A DNA stretch of 64,000 nucleotides from Dickeya fangzhongdai (GCF_002812485.1 NZ_CP025003.1:3906001-3970000); one strand, 5' to 3'; numbered from the stretch's first letter, positions 13,354-23,458 are shown. Numbers and translations are program-made. Notes: generated by a model from the letters alone, not told the origin.

Positions 13354-14169
13354 ATGGCAATTAAATTGAAATCTCTCGCGGCGGTTGGTGCGTTGATTGG
13401 TGCGCTGGCGCTGGCCGGATGCGGTCAGGAGCAGAAGAACCCTAACCACATTAAAGTGGGCGTGATCGTCGGTGCCGAGCAGCAGGTAGCGGAAGTGGCG
13501 CAGAAAGTCGCCAAGGAAAAATACGGTCTGGATGTTGAACTGGTTACCTTTAATGATTACGTGCTGCCGAACGAAGCGCTGAGCAAAGGTGATATCGACC
13601 TGAACGCTTTCCAGCACAAACCGTACCTCGACCAGCAGATCAAGGATCGCGGCTATAAGCTGGTTTCCGTCGGCAACACCTTCGTGTATCCGATCGCCGG
13701 TTACTCCAAAAAAATCAAATCGCTGAATGACCTGCAAAACGGCGCTCAGATCGCCCTGCCGAACGATCCGACCAACCTGGGCCGTTCGCTGCTGCTGCTG
13801 CAGAAAGTGGGCTTGCTCAAACTGAAAGACAACGTTGGCCTGCTGCCGACCGTACTGGATGTGACTGAAAACCCGAAAAACCTGAAGCTGGTCGAACTGG
13901 AAGCACCGCAGCTGCCGCGCTCTCTGGATGACGATCAGATTGCTCTGGCCATCATCAACACCACTTATGCCAGCCAGATCAACCTGACCCCGACCAAAGA
14001 CGGTTTGTTCGTAGAAGAAAAAGACTCACCGTACGTTAACCTGCTGGTTGCTCGTGAAGACAATAAAGATGCAGAAAACGTGAAAAAATTCGTAAAGGCT
14101 TATCAGTCTGACGAAGTAAATCAGGCGGCGCTGAAAACATTTAATGGTGGCGCGGTGAAAGGATGGTAA
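13354..14169 (+). CDS. metQ: Methionine-binding lipoprotein
   Basis: MetQ is the substrate-binding protein of the methionine importer. It has a signal peptide with lipobox LALAGC, placing the lipidated cysteine near residue 23, followed by the NlpA-family core. Typical blocks are KVGVIVGAE, DLNAFQHKPYLDQQ, NTFVYPIAGYS and LPNDPTNLGR. The length is 271 residues as in E. coli. An AGAGG ribosome site precedes the start. It closes the metNIQ operon, with an intrinsic terminator 34 bp after the stop. Confidence 0.96.
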   Translation: MAIKLKSLAAVGALIGALALAGCGQEQKNPNHIKVGVIVGAEQQVAEVAQKVAKEKYGLDVELVTFNDYVLPNEALSKGDIDLNAFQHKPYLDQQIKDRGYKLVSVGNTFVYPIAGYSKKIKSLNDLQNGAQIALPNDPTNLGRSLLLLQKVGLLKLKDNVGLLPTVLDVTENPKNLKLVELEAPQLPRSLDDDQIALAIINTTYASQINLTPTKDGLFVEEKDSPYVNLLVAREDNKDAENVKKFVKAYQSDEVNQAALKTFNGGAVKGW

Positions 14170-14202
14170 GTTAATACTTACTTTCTTGCATAAAAGAGAT
14201 GA

Positions 14203-14231
14203 AAGACGGGCAACTGCCCGTCTTGTTATTT
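14203..14231 (+). terminator. Intrinsic terminator after metQ
   Basis: The arms AAGACGGGCA and TGCCCGTCTT form a near-perfect hairpin followed by GTTATTTT. Confidence 0.85.
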
Positions 14232-14283
14232 TCTGTATTGCTTGCTTCAATAACCGCACTTTATCCAAGCCAGAGGAAAATTT

Positions 14284-14691
14284 ATGCGTGCTGTACCTGT
14301 TCTGCTGTTGGCGTTTTCGCTGACAGGATGTTCCCTGCTGCACAAACCTGCTGCGCCGGCACCACAACCGCAGACACCAGTGGCTGTGGAACCTCCGCCG
14401 AAGCCGAAGCCGGTCACGCATCCCGCCCCTGCCGTGTTGTATAAAAGTGCCGAAGAGTTGGTAGGTAAGCCGTTCCGCGATATGGGTGAAGTGTCTGGTT
14501 CATCCTGCCAGGCCAGCGCGCAGGACTCGCCGCCCAGCATTCCGTCTGCCCGTAGAAGAATGCAGAATCGCGCCACCGCCATGAAAGCCAATGCCGTGCT
14601 GCTGCATGACTGCCAGATCATCAGTAATGTAGCGGGATGCTACCGTCAGGCTGTCTGCCAGGGTTATGCACTGAAAGTTTCCGCGCAATGA
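14284..14691 (+). CDS. rcsF: Outer-membrane lipoprotein RcsF, sensor of the Rcs phosphorelay
   Basis: RcsF detects envelope damage and signals through IgaA to the RcsCDB phosphorelay, which in soft-rot bacteria also affects virulence and motility. The 135-residue protein has a signal peptide with lipobox LTGC and a proline/lysine-rich linker (PPPKPKPV). A C-terminal domain carries four cysteines (SSCQAS, HDCQI, GCYRQAVC) that form the two known disulfides. Its stop overlaps the start of trmO (ATGA), so the two are probably translated together. Confidence 0.94.
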   Translation: MRAVPVLLLAFSLTGCSLLHKPAAPAPQPQTPVAVEPPPKPKPVTHPAPAVLYKSAEELVGKPFRDMGEVSGSSCQASAQDSPPSIPSARRRMQNRATAMKANAVLLHDCQIISNVAGCYRQAVCQGYALKVSAQ

Positions 14692-15395
14692 GCCAATTTT
14701 GCTTTAATCAGATCGGCGTTATCCGCTCACCTTATAAAGAAAAATTTGCCGTACCCCGACAGCCCGGTCTGATTAAGGATGGCGGCGGAGAATTACATCT
14801 CCTCTCGCCTTATAACCAACCCGAGGCCGTACGCGGGCTCGAAGATTTCAGCCACCTGTGGCTGCTGTTCATTTTCCACCAGACAGCCTCCGCGGGCTGG
14901 CGCCCAACGGTCAGGCCGCCTCGCCTAGGCGGCAATGCCCGCATGGGCGTGTTCGCTACCCGCTCAACGTTTCGCCCTAACCCGATCGGTATGTCGCTGG
15001 TTGAACTGAAAGCGATACGCACCATGCGGGATAGCGTGATACTGGAGCTGGGCAGTCTGGATCTGGTGGACGGCACCCCGGTCGTGGACATCAAACCCTA
15101 CCTGCCGTTCGCGGAAAGTCAGCCGCAGGCGCGGGCCGGTTTTGCCCAGTTGGCGCCCGAAGCCGATATGCCGATCCATTTTTCCGTTCTGGCGGAGCAA
15201 CAACTGACGGAACATCAGCAGCGTCACCCCAATCTGCGGCGTTTCATTAGCCAGGTGCTGGCGCAGGACCCCCGCCCGGCTTACCGCAAAGGAGAAGATG
15301 ACCTCAAGGTCTATGTCGCGCGGTTGCTGGAATTTAATGTCAAATGGCAGGTTATTGACGGTCAAACGGAAGTCATCAGCCTCGATGCCGGTTAA
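14688..15395 (+). CDS. trmO: tRNA (N6-threonylcarbamoyladenosine-37-N6)-methyltransferase TrmO
   Basis: TrmO (YaeB, TsaA) methylates t6A37 of tRNA-Thr to m6t6A using S-adenosylmethionine. The 235-residue protein shows IGVIRSPYKEKFAVPRQPG at the N-terminus, then PPRLGG, ATRSTFRPNPIG and LDLVDGTPVVDIKPYLP, all hallmarks of the UPF0066 beta-barrel domain. The C-terminus has DPRPAYRKGE. The ATG at 14688 was chosen because it matches the family N-terminus and overlaps the rcsF stop by four bases; the open frame extends upstream without support. A tRNA-Thr gene lies in this window, but no link is implied. Confidence 0.95.
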   Translation: MSQFCFNQIGVIRSPYKEKFAVPRQPGLIKDGGGELHLLSPYNQPEAVRGLEDFSHLWLLFIFHQTASAGWRPTVRPPRLGGNARMGVFATRSTFRPNPIGMSLVELKAIRTMRDSVILELGSLDLVDGTPVVDIKPYLPFAESQPQARAGFAQLAPEADMPIHFSVLAEQQLTEHQQRHPNLRRFISQVLAQDPRPAYRKGEDDLKVYVARLLEFNVKWQVIDGQTEVISLDAG

Positions 15396-15510
15396 AAAAC
15401 GTGGCTGCGCCTTTTGGGGAACGGCCCGCACTGGTAAACTAAACCACTTTTTCTGCCTGAACCACGTTGTGGTTAATGCTATTTATTTGTTCTGACGGAA
15501 CTCAAACATC

Positions 15511-17229
15511 ATGCGTACAAGTCAATACATGCTCTCCACGCTGAAGGAGACGCCCGCCGATGCCGAAGTCATCAGCCATCAGTTGATGCTGCGAGCCGGG
15601 ATGATTCGTAAACTGGCTTCCGGCCTTTATACCTGGTTGCCGACCGGGTTGCGGGTGCTGAAAAAAGTCGAAAACATCGTGCGTGAAGAAATGAACAATG
15701 CCGGCGCCATCGAAATTTCGATGCCGGTAGTTCAACCCGCCGACCTGTGGCAGGAAAGCGGCCGCTGGGAACAATATGGCCCGGAACTGTTGCGCTTTGT
15801 TGACCGAGGCGACCGTCCGTTTGTGCTCGGCCCAACGCATGAGGAAGTCATCACCGATTTGATCCGCAATGAAATCAGCTCCTACAAGCAGTTGCCGCTG
15901 AATTTCTATCAGATCCAGACCAAATTCCGTGACGAAGTGCGCCCACGTTTTGGCGTAATGCGCGCCCGCGAGTTCCTGATGAAGGATGCCTACTCGTTCC
16001 ACACCACGCAGGAATCCCTGCAGGTCACTTACGATGCCATGTACGCGGCCTACAGCAAGATTTTCAGCCGCATGGATCTCGATTTCCGCCCCGTACAGGC
16101 CGATACCGGTTCCATCGGCGGTAACGCATCGCATGAATTCCAGGTTCTGGCCAGCAGCGGCGAAGACGACATCGTGTTCTCTACCGGGTCGGATTACGCC
16201 GCCAACATTGAACTGGCGGAAGCCGTGGCGCCGGAGCACGGCCGCGCGGCGCCGACTCAGGCCATGACGCTGGTGGATACCCCGAACGCCAAAACCATCG
16301 CCGAGCTGGTGGAACAATTCGCAGTGCCGGTGGAAAAAACCGTCAAGACCCTGCTGGTGAAAGCGACCGAAGAAAGCGGCCATAAGTTGGTTGCGCTGCT
16401 GGTGCGTGGCGATCATGAACTGAACGAAGTCAAAGCGGAAAAACTGGAGCTGGTCGCCAGCCCATTGACCTTCGCGACTGAAGAAGAAATCCGTGCGGTG
16501 GTTAAGGCCGGTCCGGGTTCGCTGGGGCCGGTAAATCTGCCGGTGCCGGTTGTGGTCGATCGTACCGTGGCAGCGATGAGCGATTTCAGCGCCGGCGCCA
16601 ACATCGACGGCAAACACTATTTCGGCATTAACTGGGAACGCGATACCGCTCTGCCGCAGGTTGCCGATATCCGTAACGTAGTGGAAGGCGATCGCAGCCC
16701 GGACGGCAAAGGCACGCTGCTGATTAAGCGTGGTATTGAAGTCGGCCACATCTTCCAGTTGGGCAAGAAATACTCCGAAGCCTTGAAAGCAACGGTTCAG
16801 GGCGAAGACGGCCGCAATCAGACGCTGACCATGGGCTGCTACGGTATCGGCGTAACACGCGTGATCGCCGCCGCCATTGAGCAGAACCATGACGATCGCG
16901 GCATTATCTGGCCTGACGCCATTGCGCCGTTCCAGGTGGCGATTCTGCCGATGAACATGCATAAGTCCTTCCGCGTGCAGGAAGTGGCCGAGAATATCTA
17001 TCAGCAACTGCGCGCCAACGGCGTCGATGTATTGCTGGACGATCGCAAAGAACGCCCCGGCGTGATGTTTGCGGATATGGAACTGATCGGCATTCCGCAC
17101 ACCATCGTGATCGGCGATCGCAATCTGGATAACGACGAGATCGAATACAAGCACCGCCGTAAAGGCGAAAAAGAGATGATCAAGGCCGGCGATATCGTCG
17201 AGTTCCTGCTGTCTCAGTGTGCCCGATAA
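15511..17229 (+). CDS. proS: Prolyl-tRNA synthetase
   Basis: ProS charges tRNA-Pro with proline. This is the bacterial-type class II enzyme of 572 residues, as in E. coli. The N-terminus has [15 protein letters not shown] and motif 1 around [16 protein letters not shown], and motif 2 is [17 protein letters not shown]. An inserted YbaK-like editing domain spans about residues 230-390. Motif 3 (GCYGIGVTR) follows, and the anticodon-binding domain makes up the last 110 residues. The gene follows trmO as in E. coli. A shared bidirectional terminator separates it from rpoS. Confidence 0.97.
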   Translation: MRTSQYMLSTLKETPADAEVISHQLMLRAGMIRKLASGLYTWLPTGLRVLKKVENIVREEMNNAGAIEISMPVVQPADLWQESGRWEQYGPELLRFVDRGDRPFVLGPTHEEVITDLIRNEISSYKQLPLNFYQIQTKFRDEVRPRFGVMRAREFLMKDAYSFHTTQESLQVTYDAMYAAYSKIFSRMDLDFRPVQADTGSIGGNASHEFQVLASSGEDDIVFSTGSDYAANIELAEAVAPEHGRAAPTQAMTLVDTPNAKTIAELVEQFAVPVEKTVKTLLVKATEESGHKLVALLVRGDHELNEVKAEKLELVASPLTFATEEEIRAVVKAGPGSLGPVNLPVPVVVDRTVAAMSDFSAGANIDGKHYFGINWERDTALPQVADIRNVVEGDRSPDGKGTLLIKRGIEVGHIFQLGKKYSEALKATVQGEDGRNQTLTMGCYGIGVTRVIAAAIEQNHDDRGIIWPDAIAPFQVAILPMNMHKSFRVQEVAENIYQQLRANGVDVLLDDRKERPGVMFADMELIGIPHTIVIGDRNLDNDEIEYKHRRKGEKEMIKAGDIVEFLLSQCAR

Positions 17230-17252
17230 CGCACGAACCTAATTGCAGATAT

Positions 17253-17283
17253 AAAAAATGGTGGGGTATCCCACCATTTTTTT
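17253..17283. terminator. Bidirectional intrinsic terminator between proS and rpoS
   Basis: The stem ATGGTGGG/CCCACCAT is flanked by six A residues on the left and six T residues on the right, so it can terminate both convergent genes. Confidence 0.88.
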
Positions 17284-17307
17284 GTGCCATGTTAGTTATT
17301 GTGCGAG

Positions 17308-18300
17308 TTATTCGCGGAACAGTTCTTCGATGTCCAGCCCCTGCACCTGCAGGATCTCGCGTAAACGGCGCAGCCCTTCTACCTGAATCTGGCGCACCCG
17401 TTCACGAGTCAACCCGATTTCACGACCCACATCTTCCAGCGTGGCGGCTTCATATCCCAGCAGGCCAAAACGGCGAGCCAGCACTTCACGCTGTTTTGCG
17501 TTCAGTTCAAACAGCCACTTAACGATATTCTGCTTCATATCGTTATCCTGCGTGGTATCTTCCGGGCCGTTATCCTTCTCATCGGCCAGAATATCCAGCA
17601 GCGCCTTTTCCGAATCCCCGCCCAGCGGCGTATCCACCGAGGTGATGCGCTCGTTGAGACGCAGCATACGGTTAACGTCATCTACCGGCTTATCCAGCCG
17701 CTCGGCGATTTCTTCCGCACTGGGCTCGTGATCAAGCTTGTGGGACAGTTCGCGTGCGGTACGCAGGTAGACATTCAATTCTTTGACGATATGGATGGGT
17801 AAACGGATGGTGCGAGTCTGATTCATGATGGCCCGTTCAATGGTCTGACGGATCCACCAGGTGGCGTAAGTCGAAAAGCGGAACCCGCGTTCAGGGTCAA
17901 ACTTCTCGACTGCGCGGATCAAACCGAGGTTTCCTTCTTCAATCAGGTCCAGCAACGCCAGTCCCCGATTGTTGTAGCGGCGGGCGATTTTCACCACCAG
18001 CCGCAGGTTACTCTCGATCATGCGGCGGCGAGATGAAACATCGCCGCGCAGCGCCCGACGGGCAAAGTAAACTTCTTCTTCAGCGGTCAGAAGAGGTGAG
18101 TAGCCGATTTCTCCCAGATAAAGCTGGGTTGCATCCAGCACGCGCTGAGCAGTTCCTTGCGAAAGCAATTCCTCGTCGAGCAGGTCGCTATCGCCGGTTT
18201 CTTCCTCCGCCAGCGCTTTGTCGTCAAAAACGTCGATTCCATTCTCATCGAATTCAGCATCTTCATGTAACTCGTTAACTTTCAGCGTGTTTTGGCTCAT
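17308..18300 (-). CDS. rpoS: RNA polymerase sigma factor RpoS (stationary phase, stress)
   Basis: RpoS directs transcription in stationary phase and general stress. The 330-residue protein shows region 1.2 ([16 protein letters not shown]) and region 2 ([44 protein letters not shown]). It continues through region 3 to region 4 ([26 protein letters not shown]). A GGAG ribosome site precedes the start. It follows nlpD on the same strand; in E. coli the main rpoS promoter lies inside nlpD and the long leader is controlled by small RNAs, which is likely here too. The downstream neighbour is proS rather than mutS or the genes seen in E. coli. Confidence 0.98.
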   Translation of the reverse strand: MSQNTLKVNELHEDAEFDENGIDVFDDKALAEEETGDSDLLDEELLSQGTAQRVLDATQLYLGEIGYSPLLTAEEEVYFARRALRGDVSSRRRMIESNLRLVVKIARRYNNRGLALLDLIEEGNLGLIRAVEKFDPERGFRFSTYATWWIRQTIERAIMNQTRTIRLPIHIVKELNVYLRTARELSHKLDHEPSAEEIAERLDKPVDDVNRMLRLNERITSVDTPLGGDSEKALLDILADEKDNGPEDTTQDNDMKQNIVKWLFELNAKQREVLARRFGLLGYEAATLEDVGREIGLTRERVRQIQVEGLRRLREILQVQGLDIEELFRE

Positions 18301-18353
18301 AAGTGGCTCCTACCCGTGATCCCATGGCAGAATACCGAAATACTCTGCCCGAT

Positions 18354-19574
18354 TTATCGCTGCGGAAGAAAACGCAGCGGGTTTACGGATTTCCCCTTGT
18401 AACGAATTTCAAAATGCAAGCGTACTGAACTGGTTCCGGTGCTACCCATGGTAGCAATTTGTTGACCCGCCTTTACCTCTTGTTGTTCCCGGACCAGCAT
18501 GGTTTCGTTATGGGCATAGGCGCTCAGGTAATCATCATTATGTTTGATGATGATCAGATTACCGTAACCACGTAACGCATTACCCGCATACACTACACGC
18601 CCGGATGCGGTAGCGATAACGGATTGCCCACGTGAGCCGGCGATATCAATCCCTTTATTTCCCCCCTCTGAGGCTGAGAAACTATCTATGACTTTCCCGT
18701 CTGTAGGCCAACGCCAGCTGGCAATTGCCGTGTTCGTTTGCGTCGGTTCGGTGGTCGGAAGCGTGGTCGCGGCTCCCGCCGTGGGCAACATCTTACCCAC
18801 ATTCTGTTTACCCGAACTTTCAGAATACGCATTAGTTGGTTGAGAATCAACCTGCGTAGTCTGCATTTGTGTTGCCGATGACGGCTGCGCGGCAGCTGCG
18901 GCGGCTGCGTTAGCCGGCAGCATATGACCGCTGCTGCTGGCGGTGGCGTTGCCTGACAGCATACGGCCGCTGCCGGAGGCTTTAGCGGCATTTTCAGGCA
19001 GCATATGACCGCTGTTGGACGGGCTGATTTCCACCGGTGCGGATGTCGTTACCGTCGTCGGCGCGCTGGCAATCGCCATGCCCTGGGTGCTACCGCCGGC
19101 ATTCATATTGCTACCGAGGCTTAACGACTGGCCCACATTCAGGCTGTAAGGTTCCTGAATGTTGTTGCGCTGCGCCAGTTCGCGATAATCGTTGCCGGTA
19201 ATCCAGGCAATATAGAACAGGGTATCCCCGCGTTTGACGGTGTAGGTATTGCCGCTGTAGCTCCCTTTGGGGATGCTGTTATAGCTGCGGTTATAGACAA
19301 TCTTACCTTCACGGGTAGTGACCCCCGCATCGCTGGGAGGGCGGCTGATGCCCGCCGAAGGAACGGTTTGAGTATTATTGCTCACGCTGCCCACGCTGGA
19401 AATGCGCGGCGGCGGCGAATAGGTGGTGGTACTGCCCGAACGACTTCCTGCGCCGTTATCTCCCACGCTGCTGATCGGGGCCGCCTGATTATTGTCATTT
19501 GCACAACCGGCCAATCCCAGAGTAATAACCGAACACACAGCGATCTGACGCCAGTTCACGATTTGGCTTCCCAT
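18354..19574 (-). CDS. nlpD: Murein hydrolase activator NlpD (lipoprotein)
   Basis: NlpD is an outer-membrane lipoprotein that activates the amidase AmiC during cell separation. The start at 19574 follows an AGGGGGAG ribosome site and gives 406 residues; the open frame extends 30 codons further without support. The signal peptide ends in the lipobox LGLAGC, followed by a low-complexity Ser/Thr-rich region. A LysM domain ([19 protein letters not shown]) comes next, then a variable linker with a short tandem repeat. The C-terminal degenerate LytM (peptidase M23) domain contains [25 protein letters not shown] and [15 protein letters not shown]. It is followed by rpoS 53 bp downstream and probably contains the rpoS promoter. 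Confidence 0.95.
   Translation of the reverse strand: MGSQIVNWRQIAVCSVITLGLAGCANDNNQAAPISSVGDNGAGSRSGSTTTYSPPPRISSVGSVSNNTQTVPSAGISRPPSDAGVTTREGKIVYNRSYNSIPKGSYSGNTYTVKRGDTLFYIAWITGNDYRELAQRNNIQEPYSLNVGQSLSLGSNMNAGGSTQGMAIASAPTTVTTSAPVEISPSNSGHMLPENAAKASGSGRMLSGNATASSSGHMLPANAAAAAAAQPSSATQMQTTQVDSQPTNAYSESSGKQNVGKMLPTAGAATTLPTTEPTQTNTAIASWRWPTDGKVIDSFSASEGGNKGIDIAGSRGQSVIATASGRVVYAGNALRGYGNLIIIKHNDDYLSAYAHNETMLVREQQEVKAGQQIATMGSTGTSSVRLHFEIRYKGKSVNPLRFLPQR
18918..19020 (-). repeat. In-frame tandem repeat in the nlpD linker
   Basis: Three imperfect copies of a 39-42 bp unit start at about 18918, 18957 and 18999. They encode [18 protein letters not shown] and SGHMLPANA motifs with short alanine/serine spacers. 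The unit is a multiple of three, so copy number changes would keep the frame. Confidence 0.7.
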
Positions 19575-19703
19575 GCGCCAAACTCCCCCTATAACCAAAA
19601 ATGACGAAATCTGTCCGGTCCCGACGCGTATTTTCGTTCGGAACACCCTGATAAAGGCAGGCAATAATGCGAAGCGAGGAACGTAAAACGATTACCGTTT
19701 ATT

Positions 19704-19913
19704 TTATTCGTCGACGCAAACAGGCGGTACCATAAGGTCTGTCTGGCGGTTACGCCATACCAACAGGGTCAGAATCACGGACAACGACGGGACACAGCCT
19801 ATCAATATCAATCCGTTATCACCATAAGACAGTTGTATTGAAATTTTAAAGACGGACTTTTTACCGAGATTGGCAACGGTATCAGGCCAATTCTCCTTTG
19901 ACCAGCGGAACAA
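19704..19913 (-). CDS. Possible small membrane protein (hypothetical)
   Basis: A 69-codon frame begins 32 bp inside the end of pcm and runs into the pcm-nlpD spacer. It contains one hydrophobic stretch ([19 protein letters not shown]) followed by basic residues, as in a single-pass membrane peptide. I recognise no family and see no strong ribosome site. The region also has to carry the nlpD promoters, so the frame may be chance. Confidence 0.2.
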   Translation of the reverse strand: MFRWSKENWPDTVANLGKKSVFKISIQLSYGDNGLILIGCVPSLSVILTLLVWRNRQTDLMVPPVCVDE

Positions 19914-20508
19914 ACCGAACCATTTCCACCGTCTGAACGATAAACTCGCCGTTGCGATGCAAAACGACCTGTAATGTCTGCTGCTCTTCGCCTACGGGCA
20001 AGACCATGACGCCGCCTTCGTCCAATTGCGCCATCAGTGCGGACGGAATCTCCGGCGGCGCCGCCGTGACGATGATGGCGTCAAACGGCCCTTTGGACGC
20101 CCAACCTTGCCAGCCATCGCCATGACGGGTGGACACATTGTGCAGGTCGAGTTGCTTAAGACGCCGCTTGGCCTGCCACTGGAGGCATTTAATACGCTCC
20201 ACCGAAAACACATGCCGCACCAGATGCGCCAGAATCGCGGTCTGATAACCGGAACCGGTGCCGATCTCCAGCACGCGGGACTCCGGTGTCAGCCGCAGCA
20301 GCTCGGTCATTCTGGCTACGATGTAAGGTTGAGAGATGGTTTGTCCGGAACCGATCGGCAGGGCGACGTTATCATAGGCTTTATGTTCGAACGCCTCGTC
20401 AACAAAACGCTCGCGAGGAACCGAGGCCATGGCCTGCAACAGGCGTTCGTCCTGAATTCCCTGCTGGTGAAGCTGCGCCAGCAACGTTTGCACGCGTTTA
20501 TTCACCAT
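19882..20508 (-). CDS. pcm: Protein-L-isoaspartate O-methyltransferase
   Basis: Pcm repairs L-isoaspartyl residues in aged proteins by methylation with S-adenosylmethionine. The 208-residue length matches E. coli. The SAM-binding motif [18 protein letters not shown] is seen in the N-terminal half, with [26 protein letters not shown] and VLPVGEE following. The C-terminus ([12 protein letters not shown]) is the family signature. In E. coli it sits in a surE-pcm-nlpD-rpoS block; here the gene upstream is truD because surE is missing. Confidence 0.96.
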   Translation of the reverse strand: MVNKRVQTLLAQLHQQGIQDERLLQAMASVPRERFVDEAFEHKAYDNVALPIGSGQTISQPYIVARMTELLRLTPESRVLEIGTGSGYQTAILAHLVRHVFSVERIKCLQWQAKRRLKQLDLHNVSTRHGDGWQGWASKGPFDAIIVTAAPPEIPSALMAQLDEGGVMVLPVGEEQQTLQVVLHRNGEFIVQTVEMVRFVPLVKGELA

Positions 20509-20585
20509 TCCCCGTCAACTCCGGCGTTAGCCCACCTCATCAATTCGCCCCGTTCTCCGATAGCAAAGAAAATCGACAGCCCGTA
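20502..20585 (-). pseudogene. Possible C-terminal relic of surE
   Basis: The truD-pcm spacer is only about 120 bp. One frame has 27 codons ending in [12 protein letters not shown] and a TGA that overlaps the pcm start, exactly as the end of surE overlaps pcm in E. coli, where SurE ends DWLNSVGVGTQW. The match is short and could be chance, but the stop position and terminal tryptophan fit a remnant left by deletion of the rest of the gene. Confidence 0.3.
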
Positions 20586-20612
20586 TCAGGATAAATCACG
20601 CGTCTGAAACCG

Positions 20613-20637
20613 AAAAAAGCCGCCTGCTATCAGGCCG
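20613..20637 (-). terminator. Probable intrinsic terminator at the end of truD
   Basis: GCCTG-ATAG-CAGGC forms a short hairpin that overlaps the truD stop codon. It is followed on the minus strand by GGC and six T residues. It would separate truD transcription from pcm. Confidence 0.55.
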
Positions 20638-21679
20638 CCCACTCGTTTTCCTGTTGCACGGGAAGCAGTAGCTCCCGCACCACGCTGGTGGCGAAGCACC
20701 CTGCCGGCAACCAGAAGTGTAACTCAAGCGTGACGTCATCCCGCCATGACCAGCGCAGGTCTTGCGGATATAACATGACGGCGCGGCGCGCGCTGTCCAC
20801 TCGCTCACGCGTCAGCAATGACAACAACAGCGTCTGGCCTTCCAGGCATTGCTGCTCGAACGCCAGCGCCTGTTCCTGCACACCTGATTCGCCCTGCCCC
20901 GGCAATGCGGCGGTAATCTGCAGTTCGCCGGCTATCACGCGCGACTGCGCCTCAGCCTGTTCTTCCGGCTTGACCACAAACCAACTGCCGCGGCCAGCCA
21001 GTTGCAGCGCATCGCCGGTCAACACCTGCGTTGCGCCATACGTCGCCAGACGCGCACTGGCCATCAGGTTGAATAACTCACTGCGCACGGCGGAAAGGTA
21101 GAAGCTGCGCTTGCTGCGATCCTTAACCCGAATCTCGTCATTCGCCCAGCGGCGGGCCTGTTCCAGATTGTTGCCGTCACGACCGAAACGCTGGCTGCCG
21201 AAATAGTTGGGCACGCCTTCACCGGCGATCAGCGCCAGACGGGCTTCAACATCGGCACGGTCGCTAACCTCACGCAGCACCAGACTAAAATGGTTGCCGC
21301 GCAACGCGCCAATACGCAGTTTACGGCGATGGCGCTGCGCTTCAAGAATTTCGCACCCTTCCAGCGCAAATGCCGCCCACGCCGGCACCGCTTTACCCGG
21401 CAAATGCAGGCAGAACCATTGTTCGGTTACCGCATGGCGATCTTTCAACCCGGCATAACTGACGGAACGCGCCGGAATGCCGGCGAACTTCGCCAGCGCT
21501 TCCGCCACAAACGTGGTGTTGCAACCGCGTTTGCGCACACGCACCAGCACATGTTCGCCATCGCCATCAGGTGCAAATCCCAGATCTTCGGCGACAAAAA
21601 AATCATCCGGCGATGCTTTCAGCACCCCCGTTGCGGCCGGTTCGCCATGCAACCAAAACAGTGATTCACGCATTACCAT
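20630..21679 (-). CDS. truD: tRNA pseudouridine(13) synthase TruD
   Basis: TruD makes pseudouridine 13 in tRNA-Glu. The 349-residue protein equals the E. coli length. Visible family blocks are [43 protein letters not shown] (with the catalytic aspartate), [17 protein letters not shown] and [10 protein letters not shown]. The C-terminus has [16 protein letters not shown]. The start at 21679 aligns with the E. coli N-terminus and overlaps ispF by seven bases; a second ATG at 21673 is possible. It is part of the ftsB-ispD-ispF-truD gene run. Confidence 0.95.
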   Translation of the reverse strand: MVMRESLFWLHGEPAATGVLKASPDDFFVAEDLGFAPDGDGEHVLVRVRKRGCNTTFVAEALAKFAGIPARSVSYAGLKDRHAVTEQWFCLHLPGKAVPAWAAFALEGCEILEAQRHRRKLRIGALRGNHFSLVLREVSDRADVEARLALIAGEGVPNYFGSQRFGRDGNNLEQARRWANDEIRVKDRSKRSFYLSAVRSELFNLMASARLATYGATQVLTGDALQLAGRGSWFVVKPEEQAEAQSRVIAGELQITAALPGQGESGVQEQALAFEQQCLEGQTLLLSLLTRERVDSARRAVMLYPQDLRWSWRDDVTLELHFWLPAGCFATSVVRELLLPVQQENEWAA

Positions 21680-22170
21680 GCCACCACGCCGGTAGCATCG
21701 CTCTTGACCAGCAACACCACCGCCTCGCAGGCAATCCCTTCGCCACGGCCGGTAAAGCCCAGCTGTTCAGTCGTGGTGGCTTTGACGTTGACATCATCCA
21801 TGTGTGATTGCAGATCTTCGGCGATGTTGACGCGCATCTGCGGGATGTGCGGCGCCATTTTCGGCGCCTGCGCGATGATGGTGACATCAAGGTTGCCCAG
21901 TTGGTAACCTTTAGCGGTGATGCGACGCCAGGCTTCGCGCAGCAGTTCGCGGCTGTCAATGCCGCGGTAGGCCGGATCGGTGTCGGGAAACAGTTTACCG
22001 ATATCGCCCATCGCCGCCGCGCCCAGCAACGCATCGGTGACGGCGTGCAGCACCACGTCGCCATCGGAATGCGCCAGCAAGCCACGCTCATAGGGAATAC
22101 GTACCCCACCGATCACCAGCGGACCTTCTCCGCCAAATTTATGCACATCAAAACCGTGACCGATACGCAT
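21673..22170 (-). CDS. ispF: 2-C-methyl-D-erythritol 2,4-cyclodiphosphate synthase
   Basis: IspF cyclises CDP-methylerythritol 2-phosphate in the MEP isoprenoid pathway. The start at 22170 gives [10 protein letters not shown], the family N-terminus with the zinc-binding DxH, preceded by GGAG at the end of ispD; a GTG one codon upstream is less likely. Other markers are [30 protein letters not shown] and [12 protein letters not shown]. The 165-residue length is slightly above the E. coli 159. It lies between ispD and truD with almost no spacing. Confidence 0.96.
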   Translation of the reverse strand: MRIGHGFDVHKFGGEGPLVIGGVRIPYERGLLAHSDGDVVLHAVTDALLGAAAMGDIGKLFPDTDPAYRGIDSRELLREAWRRITAKGYQLGNLDVTIIAQAPKMAPHIPQMRVNIAEDLQSHMDDVNVKATTTEQLGFTGRGEGIACEAVVLLVKSDATGVVAW

Positions 22171-22173
22171 CAC

Positions 22174-22902
22174 TCAGGCTCCTTTATTATCTTGTTGATG
22201 ATGATCCGGGCGGTGCGTCAGATAAAACTCCGCCAGCGCCAGATCTTCCGGGCGCGTAACCTTGATGTTGTCTGCCCGTCCCGGAACAATCTGCGGACGA
22301 TAGCCGCAATATTCCAGCGCCGACGCCTCGTCGGTAACGGTCGCGCCTTCGCGCAACGCTCGCTCCAGGCAGCCCCGCAGCAGCGCCAGCGGGAACAGCT
22401 GCGGCGTCAGGGCGTGCCACAGCGCCTCGCGCTCCACCGTATGGTCGATGACGCCATCCCGGCTTCGCTTCATGGTATCACGCACCGGCGCCGCCAAAAT
22501 GCCGCCGACCTCACTTTGCCCGGTCAGCGCCAGCAGCCGGGACAGATCGTCCTGATGCAAACAGGGCCGCGCCGCGTCATGCACCAGCACCCAATCGGTG
22601 TGCGGCAACTGCAGTAAACCGGCCAGCACCGAATCGGCCCGCTGGCGGCCGCCGGTCACTACCTGAATACGCGGATCAGTTGCGAGGGGCAGTTCGGGAA
22701 AATAACGGTCATCGGCGCTGATGGCGATAACCACCCGTTGAATACGCGGATGACGCAACAAAGCCGCGACCGTGTGCTCAAGAATGGTTTTACCGCCGAT
22801 GGAAAGGTACTGCTTGGGGCGGTCGCTCTGCATCCGGCTGCCGTTACCGGCCGCCGGCAAAACAGCAACCACCTCAGCCAAAGACTGATTTGGAGTAGAC
22901 AT
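22174..22902 (-). CDS. ispD: 2-C-methyl-D-erythritol 4-phosphate cytidylyltransferase
   Basis: IspD transfers CMP to methylerythritol phosphate in the MEP isoprenoid pathway. The nucleotide-binding loop [10 protein letters not shown] is at residues 14-23, with lysine in SDRPKQYL. Further motifs are [22 protein letters not shown], and RDTMKR. The 242-residue length is typical. It follows ftsB by two bases and precedes ispF, the usual enterobacterial order. Confidence 0.96.
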   Translation of the reverse strand: MSTPNQSLAEVVAVLPAAGNGSRMQSDRPKQYLSIGGKTILEHTVAALLRHPRIQRVVIAISADDRYFPELPLATDPRIQVVTGGRQRADSVLAGLLQLPHTDWVLVHDAARPCLHQDDLSRLLALTGQSEVGGILAAPVRDTMKRSRDGVIDHTVEREALWHALTPQLFPLALLRGCLERALREGATVTDEASALEYCGYRPQIVPGRADNIKVTRPEDLALAEFYLTHRPDHHQQDNKGA

Positions 22903-22904
22903 AC

Positions 22905-23243
22905 CTAGCGAGACGTCGATGATGAAGTGGAAGGGGCCGTCGACGGGTTCGCGCCGACGCGACGATCCGCCTGGTCGGCCACCAGACGATAAAAGCTTTC
23001 TCCGGGTTTAGTCATGCCCAGCTCGTTGCGCGCCCGTTCCTCAATGGCTTCCTGACCACCATTGAGATCGTCTATTTCCGCAAACAGCTGTTCGTTGCGG
23101 GATTTCAGTTTGACGTTGTTGGCCTGTTGCACCGCCACGTCATCCTTCACCCGCACATAGTCATGAACACCGTTTTTCCCCAGCCAGAGCGAATATTGCA
23201 ACCAACCGAGAAGAATCAACAATAACAGCGAAAGTTTTCCCAT
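22905..23243 (-). CDS. ftsB: Cell division protein FtsB
   Basis: FtsB is a small bitopic inner-membrane protein of the FtsQLB divisome complex. It has one N-terminal membrane segment ([17 protein letters not shown]). A leucine-zipper-like coiled coil with the conserved [27 protein letters not shown] pattern follows, then the GESFYRLV block. The serine/threonine-rich tail is longer than in E. coli, giving 112 residues. It heads the ftsB-ispD-ispF-truD run. Confidence 0.94.
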   Translation of the reverse strand: MGKLSLLLLILLGWLQYSLWLGKNGVHDYVRVKDDVAVQQANNVKLKSRNEQLFAEIDDLNGGQEAIEERARNELGMTKPGESFYRLVADQADRRVGANPSTAPSTSSSTSR

Positions 23244-23458
23244 CCAGCCCCCTGAAAAGCCGCCTAATCATCCCATAACTTTTGTCAGGACTCCACCTTC
23301 GCCAACAGCATTCCCCTCCGGCAGGAAAAAGCCAGGCACACACCGGGTGGCGAAGGATAAAATTGCTCACACAGGGAAATAGTTTCACGAAAGGAGTAAA
23401 TAATCTGAAATCGGTTTCTCTGAAATCGATATCCTGGTGAGATGCGTTGCCTGAGCCG

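Noticed and set aside
15502..17154. A 550-codon open frame opposite proS
   Set aside because: Antisense to the whole of proS, with no domain and no ribosome site; a shadow frame.
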